This document shows positions 1 through 12,900 of a stretch of 64,000 bases of DNA, in pieces. Origin of the DNA: Ectocarpus siliculosus. Lineage: Eukaryota; Sar; Phaeophyceae; Ectocarpales; Ectocarpaceae. A model generated the notes under the pieces. That model did no database searches. It saw only the letters and a program-made list of their open reading frames with translations, and was not told the origin of the DNA. The DNA is taken from NCBI GenBank assembly GCA_000310025.1, contig FN649729.1, positions 3,537,506 through 3,601,505 of the forward strand. The letters are read 5' to 3'. Position numbers and translations under genes: made by a program. How positions within the stretch are numbered: the first letter of the stretch is position 1; every line of letters starts with the position of its first letter.

Positions 1-150
1 TTGATTCGCCTCGCACTGATGCAAAACAGGTTCGGGTCCTCGCCTGTTGGGGCGAAAAAGTTGGATCGTATCTGCCTTCTGCTTCTCCTCAAGATGACCC
101 AGTCATTGCCGGGTGGACTTGGGAAGCAAGTGGAGCCTGGAATCGACTAA
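1..150 (+). CDS. possible 3' end of an upstream gene
   Basis: Frame 1 is open from the first base to a TAA at 148-150 (about 49 residues, ending KQVEPGID). It contains a hydrophobic stretch RICLLLLLKM. Frame 3 is also open across the same bases and reads equally protein-like (VRVLACWGEKVGSYL), with a possible acceptor CAG before base 40. The window edge cuts the region, so it could be a terminal exon of a neighbour or an early exon of the SZT2-like gene that follows. I do not recognise either reading. Confidence 0.2.
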   Translation: MIRLALMQNRFGSSPVGAKKLDRICLLLLLKMTQSLPGGLGKQVEPGID

Positions 151-646
151 ATGGCGCGGGCGCCTCGACCCTACGGGAGTTGTTCTCATTTTGTCCACGC
201 CAGAGGTCCCAAAATCATCGCCCACGACAAACGATAGCATCAGCAAGGACAAAGAAAAAAAAAACCAAGACCGATTAAGGTTTCGGCCGCGGCCTAATGC
301 ACACACGACCATGTGGACGAAAAAATTGCTTTGGGGCGGCCACACCCTCTTGGTTTCGGGGTCCAAACACGTGTGCGTTGTTCCGCCAGGGTGGTGATAC
401 ATGCACATGGTTGTCGCACGAGCTATGTACGCGGTCGAGAGGAGAATGCCGAGCGATTGGAAAAGGAAAAAAAAAAAGCGGAACAAGCAAGAATCTTAGC
501 AATGTCCGTCGCCTGCACCGACCGTGTGTGATACAATTAAATTTTTGCCCTCTAATTTTTCGCGAACAAACCCGGCCGTATACTCTATACTCTATATGCC
601 AACCCTCCTAACCTTTTTTTTTTTTTTCGGGGACGCCGGTTTGTAG
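151..646. other. intergenic or intronic stretch without a clear gene
   Basis: No exon-like reading frame was found apart from a 28-codon ATG frame at 150-236. Two A-runs (about 255-263 and 470-478) and a T-run at 614-627 are present. The T-run, ending in TTTGTAG at 640-646, looks like the polypyrimidine tract and acceptor of the next exon. If so, part of this stretch is an intron and the start of the SZT2-like gene lies further upstream. Confidence 0.4.
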
Positions 647-1772
647 CTCCGCCGGAGGAGGAGGGCTCATCCCCGAGGGATTCATGGTCGGAAGCCCTGC
701 AAGAAGCGAGGGGGGGTGGCTCCAGACCGCCGGCGGCGGCGGCGGCGGCGGCAGCGGTAGCGGTAGCGGTGCCGGCGCGAGGTTCCAACGACAACGGCGG
801 CGGAGCGGCAGCTTCAGTGGCGGCACCGGGAGCACCAGCGGCAGGAGGCCTCGCTCCGTGAGCGTTAGCAACAGCAGGAGCGGCGGCGGCGGCGGCAGCG
901 GCGGCGGCGGCGGCAGCGGCGGCAGCGGTGGCGGTGGTAGCGGAGGGATGGAAGTGAGAGCCCGGTTCTCGTTGGCCTGGAGAACGGACGTTAGGGTGGA
1001 CTACTGCTTGGAGTTTAAGGTGGGAATGAGGGATAGGGATAGGGTGGTGGTGGGGGGGGGGGCATGACGGGAAACGCAACCGCCCGTCGTGCCAACAAAC
1101 AGAAAAATACAAACACGCGTTTTGGCAGGCCTCTGCATCATGGAACGGGCTCTTTCGGGAAAAAACGGGGATCGTTTTACTGCGTCCTTCGCCTCGGCGT
1201 CCATGTGACCGTTTTTTTTTTCTTCCCGTCCATTCCTTGCTCACAGGGGGAGACCGCGGAAGGACGTAGCAACAGAAGTCTCAATCATGGTCCCGTTCAT
1301 TCACACTCTTGTACCACAAACTGCGATTTGCATTCCGCCTTTGCGCGAGAAAGCATTCCGCGAAACGGAGACGCGTCGGCAGGAATGCATCGAGCGTCTT
1401 CCCGTATCAAGAACTTGTTCGCATAACCCCGCTCCTTTTTCCCGACCCGATTGAATACAACCCCCTCCCCGCCCCCCCACCCGTGCTCGCGCCACGAAAA
1501 TCCGGCGTTCCGGCAAACAACCAACCAATACCGGGATGGGACAGAGCGAGCATCAGGCACTGGCGATGCCCGGGAGAGCGACAGTGTTCATCGAGGTGCA
1601 TGCCCCGGCGCACTTCTTGGTGGACCTTCGGGAGACTCGGGAGGAGGCGAAGACAAGGAAGAAGAATAATCAAAGAACCGCAAACGGCGGCGGCGGTGGC
1701 GGTGGCGGTGGATTCGGAAGCGATGGCGGGGGGGCTGTTCGGCTAAAGGATTTCCTGAAGACCTTGGAGCAG
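647..1772 (+). CDS. SZT2: SZT2-like gene, N-terminal exons (three)
   Basis: Exon 647-1019 follows a 14-T tract and TAG acceptor. It begins Gly/Ser/Ala-rich and ends SLAWRTDVRVDYCLEFK before donor GTGGGA. The next exon runs to 1403 (donor CCC|GTATCA). Its best-looking acceptor is CAG at 1244-1246, but the phase-compatible one is AAG at 1260-1262, so this join is uncertain. It reads VSIMVPFIHTLVPQ onwards. The third exon, 1557-1772, is in phase 0 with the second, reads RATVFIEVHAPAHFLVDLRE, then a Gly run, and ends TLEQ at donor CAG|GTAGTT. The true start codon was not found. Confidence 0.45.
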
Positions 1773-1859
1773 GTAGTTCGAGTATTAGTTGCTGTTGTTG
1801 CTGTTGCTGTTGTTGTTGTTGCTGCTGCTGCTGTTGTTGCTGCTGCTGCTGTTGCTGTT

Positions 1860-1893
<34 letters not shown>

Positions 1894-3917
1894 CTGCTGT
1901 TGCTGTAGCTGCTGCTGTAGTTGTTGCTGTTGTCTTTGTCGTTGTCGTTGTTGCTGTTGTTGTCGTTGCTGTTGCTGCTGTTGCTGCCGCTGTCTGTAAT
2001 CAGGACGACGGGATGTTGGTCGAAGTTGACAACGCCACGCGCTTGTGTCCCTTGGCCTGTCCGCCCGTCTCTGCTGACATCGTCGCTGTCGTCTACAAAC
2101 CAGGGCGACGAGATGCTCATCAAGATCGAGAGGACCAGGCAGAGCCTCGTTGCCTCGACGGCGTTACCCTTGTCGTCGTCGCCGGCCACGGCGGCACCAG
2201 GGGCGTCAAACTTCCCGTCAGCGAGGTACACAGCCTTCGATCTCGTTGTCGCTTGTTGCCGTTTCAGACGTGCCGCACGGGAGCGTGCCGTTCGCCGCCG
2301 GCTGCAAGAACGTCTGCAGCGGTAGTACGAGTAGCGGGAGTAGTTGTAGTGCCTTGTGGTAGCAGTTGTTGTTGATGTGGTGGGGGGAGGAAGGAGGGGA
2401 TGTCTTTTTTTTGCTTCTGTTTCAACGAATTTCGAGGACGACGTGCTTGGCACAAGACAAGAAGAATATTGGAAGACTCAGCCTGACCCAACAAGACTCG
2501 GCCGGAGTGTTACCACTCACTCCCTTGAGGCAGGAACCCGCCCTGCTCGAATTCTTGTTCGGTGGTGCAAGTTAGATTCCAGCATGTGGTAGCATGTACA
2601 AGAGATGGCGTTTGATTTGGATTATACGGGTTTGACAACAGACAAACACCGACGCGGTACAGCAGTTCAATTTTGTCGTATTGATGTACCATCTCCCAGC
2701 CATGTTTCCCCGCATGGTACAAGTGAGGGTACATTTAGTTGGGACAAGTTTTTCCCTTTTGACCGTCGATGTATTCAAGTCAGTTGCAAGCGTTTCTTCC
2801 AGGCAAGTCCCTTTCTCTGCGGTGCTCCGATGATAATCTCCGACGGCGGCAGACTCGACGAGCGGCTGTGCAGGCCTTACCTGTGGCTGGGGAGGATAAG
2901 CGTGCCCGAGTGGCTTCGGTTCCTTAACACGGAGTACGTGGAGGTTATCTTCAGAGGTCTCCTGGCGACCAAGACTTCTGTGCATAAGACGGTGGGTGTG
3001 AGCTCCGCGGCCTCTGTTCTTCACACTGCAGCTTGAAAAGGCGTTGTTGTTGTTGTTGTTGTTTTTGTTGTTGTTGTTGTATTGTTGTTACTGCTGCTGC
3101 TGCTGCGGCTGCTGCTGCAGCTGCTCCGGCTTGTCGTGCTGCCGCTGCTGTTGTAGTTTCCGTTGTTGTTACTACACTAGTGATGATGGTTTGTTTACCG
3201 GCTCGTCCTCCACCCCACCCCACCCCCCGGCCCCCTTCCACGCTTCAGCAGTTACAGCAGAGGCCGTACGAATCACGCAAGGCCGAGGAGATGCTGCTCG
3301 ACGTCTGCCAACGGTGGTGCACCAGCTGGTGGAAGCGCGGCTTGTTCCTCAAGGTTAAGAGCTGTGCTGTAGGGGGAAACGACGGCTTTGAAAGACGCGT
3401 GCTCTTGTCGTCGTCATAAGCGCCGCTAGGTTGCATCACTCCGTTCGAAAATATAAGGACCATTCCGATGTAAGCTCTAATACCACGATGGTCCCTATTT
3501 CACCGAAGAGAGTGGTATGCTTACGATATTGGTAGACGGGTATCTGCTGGTGACAAACGGTGTGGGTACTGAAGGGCGGGGGGGCGCCCCTGCTGCCCGC
3601 GGTGTGATCCCGATGGCGACAATTGACCGATCTCCTTTCGAAGTCGTCGAGATTCAGCGTTTTCATTTAGCCGGCAACAGTTTCCTCCGTCATGACTAGC
3701 CGTTCGTCCGAACAATAACTCGCGACGGCCTGTACACAGAACGATCCTGCTACCCCCAGAGTTGCTGAGACTTGAGTATAGGGGAGTTTTTTGTATCACA
3801 CGCACACGCACCCTCATGGCCTTTTGAAGCACGTTGCCTTTTCAGGCACACGGAGACTGACGCCTTTTCATTGGTCGGCCGGTTAGCGCGGTCGATGCTA
3901 GCAATACAAAAATAACT

Positions 3918-3963
<46 letters not shown>

Positions 3964-6900
3964 CACACACACACACACGCACGCTAGGATGGATCGTGGC
4001 CTTCCGCATACAACCTTTTGTTGATTTTCCCTGATATTTTTTGTCATTTTTTCATGCGGCTAACGACGACGATAGGTCTTGCCAATCGACGACGCTTCGC
4101 CCCCTGCGGAGGCGGCGGTAGCCGCACCATCAGCAGCAGCCGCAGCACCGGCGGCGACGGGGGCGGCGGCAGGAGCCGAAGGTTCTGTTTCCGCGGCGGC
4201 GGCTGCAGCGGTGACAGCGAAAGCCGGCGCATTCGTCCTTCTGAAGGTGCGTATGTATTCCAGCCACAAAGCTGGCATGGGTTTAGTTGTAGTTGTAGTT
4301 GTAGTTGTTGTTGTTGTCAGGGGCCGTCTCTAGTTGAAGAGATCAAAATGATGTTCCAAGCATTCCCACCTTGAAAATACATTCGAAACGGTCGCACCCG
4401 GGGCCAGAGATTCGAGTCAAAGAGTTTTTTTTGTTGGGACACCTGCACGACGGCATTAGCTGGCAAGAGACCAGTCTTGTGCATCCCTCGAACTAGACAA
4501 TTTTCGCGGGTCGGTCGCAGTCGAGACGTTCCGTGCGACAGCAGGATGTATACGTGTCGATCATACGGGTCTAGGTTCCGACTGATATTCAAGTTTCGGT
4601 TTTTCGGCTTTTTCGACCCACAAAAGCTGGCGCTCGAGCAGACTTCTCCTAACAAGTCGATTTTTCGCGTGGTGTTTGTTGTGGCCGGTGGTCGTGGTCT
4701 ATGCCACACGCCGCACCGCATGGCTCTGTTATCGAAAACAAAAAAACTGATTTGCTTGTGGAACAATCGTAGAAACGGACTGACTTACATGACGCAGGTC
4801 CAGTGGAAGACGCAAACCCTGGTGATTCTGGACGTGGGGTGCTTCGGGGTGGGCCCCGCCAGGCGCGCGGACGTGATGGCGGACCTCCGCCAGCAGATCT
4901 GGAGCGCCGGCGGCATGGTCGCCACTCCCCAGAGTGACACGGAGGTGGCGGCGGTGGCGGCGGCTGCAGCGGCGGCAGAGGTGGCGGTAGGCGCAGCATC
5001 CGGAGAGCTTGCGGGCAGCGGTGCCCCCGGCGGTGGCGAGCCGCCTGCGGATGGGAGAGCGGTAGCAGCAGCAGCAGCAGCAGCAGGAGAAGAAGATGCC
5101 GTTGTAGCAGCGCTTGCGGCGGAGTCGTCGCGCGCGATGGTGCTTCCTCTCACGCGGACCGCAAGCGTCGGCAGCGGCGGTGGCCAGGCGACGTCGCCCC
5201 AGGATTTGATGGTGGCGACGGCGGCGACGAGCGCCCTTGCCCGCGGAGGAGGCGGCGTCGACAGCGTAGGCACCAGCACCAGCACCAGCGGCACCAGCGG
5301 CACCAGCGGCACCAGCGGCGGCGGCGGCGGCGGGCGCCATCCGGGGCTCGGCAAGCGCGCGCAGAGCATCTCGGCCGCGCTCACGCAGGACGAGGGGCTC
5401 ATCCACAAGGTGAACGCCGGCTTGTCGGGCTCCGAGACCAACATCTTCTTCCAGCTCATGCTGCCGGAATCGACGTCGTCGTCGTCGCCGCCGTCGCAGC
5501 AGCGGTTCGAGAGCGGCCGCGCGTCCTTGCGCGCCGGCGCCGCCGGCGCCGTCCCGACGACGGCGGTGGTGTCCCGGTCGTCGGGGTCTGGGCCCGGGGG
5601 GGCTCCGCCGCTGGTGCCAACGGGGCCGTACCCTGCCTTCGGCGGCGATGCCCCGAAGGACCTCGTGGCGGGGCCCGGGGAGCGCTTCGCCGGTCCCTCC
5701 AGCAGCAGGTACGTGGCGTCTTACCTCCGCCGGCGGCGCTGGTTGTGGTTTTTCGCGTGCGAAGAGGTGTCCGGCCATGGTGATGGCGGCGGCAGCGGCG
5801 GCGTAGGCGGCCCAGGCGGAGAGGGCCACGCTGGCGTCTCCCCGTCCGATTGGAACAAGTGCCGGAGGATGATGATCAACGCTCTCGCCAGGTCGCGGCG
5901 AGCCGACGGCTTCGTCCTGGTGGAGCTGCGAGATGACGATGCCTTGATGGTGAAGGGGGTCCGTATAATGCTCGGGGTCCAAACTGGGGGCGCCAACGAG
6001 GGAGGAGGACGGGGAGGTGATCGAGGTGATGGCGGCGGTGGCGGCGGTGGCGGAGGAGGGGGCGGGGGCGGGCGGGGCGAGCCTCGTGCGATGAGGATGA
6101 TCCTGCAGTATAGGGTCTTTGAAGTGAGCAGACAGTTGCCGTGGTCGGCCGCTGGGGTTGTGTGTCCGTGGAAATTCGGAGGAGGGGAACGCGCTCTTGC
6201 ATGCAGAGAGTTGGCCGCGGTAAATAGGAACTCCATGGGTATACATCTTTTCTTGGGCCGAAACGGAGGACATGTGGCAGACTCATCGCAACCCGCCTAC
6301 GCTTCCTGTGCCTCTGGTACTACTGTTGACGTGTTGTTGTTGTTGTTGTTGTTGTTGATGCTGATGCTGATGCTGTTGTTGTTTGTGTTTTGTGCAGGCG
6401 GGGCACGGTATTATCGGCACGGAGCTCCGGATGGAGCCGCAGCATGGCCACGTATGGGTGGAGCGGCAGCAGGGGACGAAGGACTCGGCCGGTGGTGGAG
6501 GCGGCGGTTCGTTTTGGATGTCCGATAAGGTGGGCCTCCCTTCGTTTTGGCGCAACAGTGACAGCAGCAGCAGTACAGAGGCGTAAAAACTTGTCTCCGA
6601 ATGTATTAGCAGTGTTTGCCAGAAACCAATCGCGCACGCCTTCGTTCTTTACCGCGTGGTGATGATCCTCGTCCGTCAAATGAACTCATGGCGCCTGTGT
6701 TGTGCGTCCCGACCCGTCCCACAGGAGCTGTTCCAGAACCTGATCCGCTACGTGGACGCCGCGGACCTGCGCATCCTGTCGGCCTTCAAGAGCTATATCT
6801 ACCTTCAGCACAAAAGCGAAGCTGCGGCAAGGATGTCCCCGATCGCCCGGGCGAGGGACCACGCCGCCACCGCCGCGAAGTCCAGCGCCGCTGCCGCCCA

Positions 6901-9900
6901 CAACAGCGGGTGGGACATACCAGGGGCGAGCAGGGCAGGGCCGGGCGGGCGGCGTGGTGGAGTGTGCTCTCGACAGAGCAGCAGCGGCAGCGCTGGCGGT
7001 GCTAGCGGCATGGAGACCTACCCGCGGCGGCAGTCTTCCCCCGGCAGAGTCCCCCAGAGCAGGAGCGGGAGTGGGAGCGGGAGCGGGAGCTTCGGCGGCG
7101 GTGGCAGCAAGCGCGGCGGGGCGAGGGACGGCGGCGCGGGAGACGACGCCGACGTCCTGTCGGAGGTCGCCGTGCCCGTGAGCCTGATCAACCTCGTCGT
7201 GCACGCAGACCAGCGGCGCGCGCCCCTCCGCATGTTCCACTTCGCGGACGCTCTCCCGTCGCTGCCGCCGCCGCCGCCGCCGCCCCCGGCACACAACACG
7301 CCGTCGCCGAGGAAGATAAGGCAGAGGCCGTCCAGGGGCGGCCCGGGAGGCGGCGCCGCCGGGGGGGCGAGAGACAGCGGCGAAGTCGGGCAGCTCCCGA
7401 CGACGAAGGAAGGCGTGGTGATGGGGCGGGGCGTTGGGGCGGGAGAGAAGGGGGCGGAGGAGCAGCAAGGAAGAAAGGACGACGCGGGGCGGCAGAGGGA
7501 AACGGTTGAGAATGACGACGGCGGCTGCGCCGCCGCCGCCGCCGCTCCTGCTGCGAGGCACTGCGCCACGTGCGAGGCGCTGCCGGTCGTCCAGATCGAC
7601 AACAACGGCGATAATAAGGACGGGGACGGTGCCGGGAGCCCCGCGGTGGGCGACGGCGGGCAGGGGGGCACCGCGGGATCTCGTGGGCGAGCCGGGTCGG
7701 TGCACGAGGGTGACTTGTCGGCGAACGAGCAGGTGCATTTTTTTTAGGGATTTGGCTGTTGCCGATGTCGTTGTTGTCATGGAAAACAGTTTGTCATGGT
7801 GAACAGTTGCGGTGTTTCCGTCGTGGGCGTTGTTTTTGTACACCGAGCAACGCAGTCTGCGGTGTTTTCCAACAGATTTTTCTGCTCCCATCCACCAACT
7901 CGTGATGTTTGTTCATGCCGACATCGTGGTGTTGACGACAAAGGACATCTTAGTTCCTCTCATGAGATGCACCGCTTGTCTTGTGGCTGCCCCCGCTCAC
8001 TCCGCCCCCGTCCAATTTACTGCCGGATTGCTGGCCTTCCTTCTTTCGCGCCTCCTTTTTGGTGCCAAAATTTCCATCCGGATCCTGTCCGAAAACATTT
8101 TTTTCTTCTTAAAAAAGATGCACGGCCTGCTGGAGAAGGTGCTGGAGGACACGCAGAACGTGTCCGTCCCGTGGGCGATAACCTCGTCGGACCTGATCCC
8201 GCCGAGCATCTACCTGGTCGCCAACAGCAGCAGCGGTAGTAGTTCCGGCATCGCTGCTTCGCGGGTCGGCGGTGGTCGCTCCGGAGGCCACTGCAACGCT
8301 GGCCCGGCGTCACCCCCTACCGCCGGGGCTTCCTCTGGCGGTGGAGGCGTGCCGGGATTGGCCCCGCCCACTCTCAAGGGCGCCTCGGGGCCCTTGCCCT
8401 CCGAGCTGGCGATGCGCGGCCGCTGGTTCTCGAGGACGATCGGCGACGGCGCGATACTCCTGACGTTCCTGCCGGCCTTGGACGAGTGGAGGAAGGAGGT
8501 GTCGGCGCGCCTGGAGCAGAGGAGAGCGCTGCGGGAGGCGAGGAAGACCCGGAAGTGGAAGAAGAGCGGCAGGAAAGGACCCGGCAGGGGTGGTGCTTGC
8601 GCTGGCAAGGGTGGCAACGAGGATGAGGACGACTCGCTCGGCCTCTTTCTGTTCCTCGTGCGGTCCGGGGACTTCGGGCTGCCCATCGAGCCGCAGAGCG
8701 CCAAGCTGCGGGACATCCGGAGGATCTTGCTGGCCCACATCCCGCGCAGTCACCACCAGGCGATGGCGTTCAAGCCCGCACGACGGTGGGGAAAGGTTTA
8801 TCTTTGCTGTCGTTGATTGTTTGATTTGGCCCTTTTTTCTGTGGTTGGTCGTTTGATTTGGCATGTTTTAAAGGAAGGTTATGTTTTTACCTCTACCGAA
8901 AACGAAACCTACCTCCACCCGAATATCAAGGTGGGAGATGGTTCACAGATTCGTGCAGGCTAATGGCCGCGACAAAGGTGCTTTTTTCAGCTGCATGACC
9001 GCCACTCACCTGCACTACCACCACCCTCTTTCTCCCGTTAACCTTCCTCTGTTTGCTTTTTTGCCACGTTGAGCTCGATGCTTCGTTGTTGTGAGGTTTT
9101 ATGTTCCACCTCCGTTCGAGGACGACATGCCCTCCAGCCTCTCGCACCCCAGCCCGTGGGGGTCAGCGACTGGTTGTTCATTCGCCCAGGTCGCTCGACT
9201 TCCCACAGGGATGCGGGGGTTTCCCTTCCACTTGTGCTCCGCGCCTGTGCAAATGCTGTGAAACACTCCTCTCCAATAATTGCCTGCCCCCAGTCAGGCG
9301 TTCCCTACATATGTGCGTTCTTCTGCCACGAGTAGGAGGCAGGCCTTGAAAGTCGTGCGTGGTGATCAACGATCAGACGTTTGTGAGCCAATTTATTACT
9401 GAGCGACGAGCCCCCCCACTCTCCAGGATTGGGTGGGGAGATGATCCCGGCGGCGGGCGCGTCGGCACGTTGGCAAGGTCGTACCAGGGGCTCGTCAACC
9501 TGGAGCATCGGAGAGCGTTCCTCAGGGTGGTCTACGCGGCCCTGCGGGAGGGGAGGATGCTCTGCAGCGGCGATCTCGCTTTCGCCCTGTCGGGGTGCGG
9601 CGAGACTTCCCGGGAGGTGTGTGGGTGTGCGTTTTTTTTGTTGGCATCGACAGCGTGCTCACCATCGGGTGGAACACTGAGAAGACTGCGGTCCTACAGC
9701 GGGATACGAAACACGAACATGCTTTTAATTGTCAGCGGTATGAATAAGAGGGCGTGTCTTTAAATTTGCATCGGCCTTGTCAACCGGCCGAACGATCGAA
9801 TGCAAGACGTCAGATCTACCTCGGGACAAGCAATCCGAACACGAGTATGTGTGTTCTTTCATTTGTATCGACGGCACTTTCTATGCCGATGGCTCCCTCG

Positions 9901-12900
9901 TCCAGAGAGCTGCGGAAGAGGTTGGGCGACAGGGTCGAGCCTTCGCATTCAGAGTACCCTACTGTAGGCGTTTCGGTTTTTGTCGTCTGAAACGCTTGCC
10001 TTCTGGCGGCGAGGTTGCTTGAGACCCGAAATGCGAGCGGCTTTTTCCCATTTCACCACACCTGGTATATTCCTGCCGAGAGCCCTTGCCTTCGAGTGGC
10101 CTCGGCGAAAAGAATCGCAGAACCCTCTTCTCGCACGGGCATGGAAGGTCTGCACCGCCGAAGTTTTCTGTGTGACTCTTGGATCGAAACTCTTCAGTCA
10201 GAACGGCTCTTGAGTCAATCAGAAGGGAACGCCAAAAGAGTGCTTGGAACCGTGCACGATGGCAAACGAATGGGAAACACTATGGATGATGAGCATGCCA
10301 TGGTTGTGGACACAGGTGAACATCACCAGGCTGCGGCGGGTTGTGCTGGACAACGGCACGGCTGAGGGCGCTCCGCGTGCGGATCCGGCTGATGCCGCGC
10401 AGCAGGCAGAGCCGGACAAAGCTGCGTGCGACGTGGAGTTCACAAGCATCCTTTCGAGGTGCGAAAGAGGGGGGGGGGGGGACGAGCTGCTGTTGGGTCA
10501 ACACCAGTTGTTGTGGTGGTGATATTTTGTCGTTGTTGCATGAGTGGTCAATGTTGCAAAACCCGTCACTTAATAGCCACGTGGCAATATCGCGCACCCT
10601 ATTGACCCGTCTTACCTTCCCCCGCAATCCTGCACCGTACCTGAGCGTTTATTAATCACCCGCTATGGCGCGACTGTTCGTCCATCAAACATATCCTCAC
10701 ACCTCCAATGTTTTGTCTCAGCAGGCCAGTAGGTGATGTGTACGGAATTCACTTGTTTGTTCATAGTTGCCATAGACACATCCAACGCCCAACACGTTTT
10801 CCTCTCCCCTTGATTGCTTTAGGTACCTTCGGCCCGTCCCCGGCACGGTGTACTACATCTACTGGGAGAGCGAAGACGAAGGGTGGGGTGCTGCCAACAT
10901 CCCGCAGGCGAGTTCCGCGTCGGCTACTGGTGGTGGTGGTGCTGCTGCTACTGCTGCTGGCGGGACGCTGATGCCGCCACATTCGGTGACAGAGACATCT
11001 CTAAGGACGACGGCGGTCGCAGCCGGCCACCATTGGTCCGGCCAGGTGGCGGACAACGTGGCAGCAGCTCTGGTACCCACATACCGCGGAGGGTCACCAC
11101 ACGACAACAACAGCAGCACCAGCACCAGCACTTGCGCCAACCAATCACTTCAGGGCCGTAGCAGCTCCCTGTCTGCCGTCGCCGACCCCGAGACGGTGGC
11201 TGCTTCTTCTGCGGCGGCCGCGGCGGTAACGTCTTCGGCGTCTTTCCCGCTCTTCGTGCGCTTCGAGGTCGTCCACGACGAGACGGTGTGCGTCGACGGG
11301 CCCGACGAAGATGCGGCGGCGATGGCCACAATAGCGGCAGCAGCAACTTCAGGGGACGGGGACGAAAACGAGCATGACGGCAGAGTCCACGTCGGCAACG
11401 ACGCGGCCCCAGGTTCGTTTCACTACGGCGCTTGGCAGCAGCAGCCGCGGCGGCACCGAAGCAGAGGGTGCGTCGTCGACGCCAGCCACGCGTTGTCGCG
11501 AGCTCTCAAGTCGATGCCGAACGTTGCCCGTGCTGAGCAGGCGGTCGGCAGATTCGATGGGGCCGGCGCCTGCGCCGACTGTGAAGGCCTGGGCGGGGCG
11601 CAGTCGCATCTCTGCATTTTGGCGACGACCTTCCCTGCGTCTGATTGGTCAAGGTCTGCTTCCAGCGGTGCGGAGGCTGGGGCTGGCGGCGACGGACACT
11701 CGCCTGTGAAGGTGAAAAAGGAGGATTTTTCCTGAGCGCTTTCCCCCCCCCCATTCTCTGTCGGCTCTCCACATCAGTTCGTCTAGTTTCCGCTTTTGCC
11801 ATTTTCCGCCGCTGTGAACCCAGGAGTGCTACGACTACTGCTGTAGTTGGCACTCTAGAGGTATTTTTCTAGCGACTTCACGACCGGTCCTTGAACGCTT
11901 ATCAGTCCGTTGCCCTCTTCGCCCACGTGACGATCGGGCTGACTGTGTCCCTCTTTACACGCCGCACCACCAGCAGCAGCAGCAGCCGCAGCCGCAGCAA
12001 CAACAGACGGGCGCCCGGTTCGGGCAGTGCCGTCGCCCAAGGACCTTGAGTACGGGCGACCTTGCCATGGTCCACGGCGGCGGCGGCGGGCTACGCATCG
12101 GCGGCGGCAGCAGCGGCAGCGGCACCACGATGCCGATTATCCCGAGCCTGGCCCGTCTGACCGAAGCGCTTCGAGAGCACATTGACAAGATCTACTGTTC
12201 GGAAGTCCTCCGGTCTCTCCTTCGGCGCACTCCGGTGACCATGCCGACGCTCATGACCGTGCGGAGGTGTCTCCGGCCCGTCCCCGCGGAGGAAATCACC
12301 CGCTTCTTGGTGAGGGAAAAGAGGGAGATTGATGTTGTGTTCCCTCCCCCTCTTTGGGCTGTTGTCCTTTTTTTGAAAGCGTGGATTGTGCGGAGCCCAA
12401 AGAGAGGAGGGTCGGCGGTCGGCAAGTGAAGGACCTCCCCGTGGTATTGAACGCCAACCGCGAAGTTCCCGTGTTGTCGCCTCTGGCGGCGCTTATGCAA
12501 AACGATAGGTTTCTGCTCAACTCGCTGGGAACAACTCGCCGCCGTGGAGACGTCGACGACGATCTTGTGCGCTATGACAGCTTCCAACCCCTTTTCTCCC
12601 AACCCACCCTTTGCGTGCATCACGACCAAGNNNNNNNNNNNNNNNNNNNNNNNNNNNNNNNNNNNNNNNNNNNNNNNNNNNNNNNNNNNNNNNNNNNNNN
12701 NNNNNNNNNNNNNNNNNNNNNNNNNNNNNNNNNNNNNNNNNNNNNNNNNNNNNNNNNNNNNNNNNNNNNNNNNNNNNNNNNNNNNNNNNNNNNNNNNNNN
12801 NNNNNNNNNNNNNNNNNNNNNNNNNNNNNNNNNNNNNNNNNNNNNNNNNNNNNNNNNNNNNNNNNNNNNNNNNNNNNNNNNNNNNNNNNNNNNNNNNNNN

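Noticed and set aside
585-1244. 219-codon - strand frame with a long poly-Ala run
   Set aside because: It is the antisense of the Gly/Ser-coding exon at 647-1019; its length comes from GC-rich triplet repeats and it ignores the splice sites seen on the + strand.
1536-2453. Long + (poly-Val) and - (poly-Asn/Ser) frames over 1.78-2.0 kb
   Set aside because: Both are translations of the intronic GTT/GCT tract. Only the part 1557-1772 is kept as an exon.
4729-6273. 514-codon - strand frame
   Set aside because: Antisense shadow of the large SZT2-like exon; Pro/Arg/Ala-biased composition, with the conserved-looking motifs on the + strand.
6686-7891. 401-codon - strand frame
   Set aside because: Antisense of exons 6725-7732; same reasoning as above.
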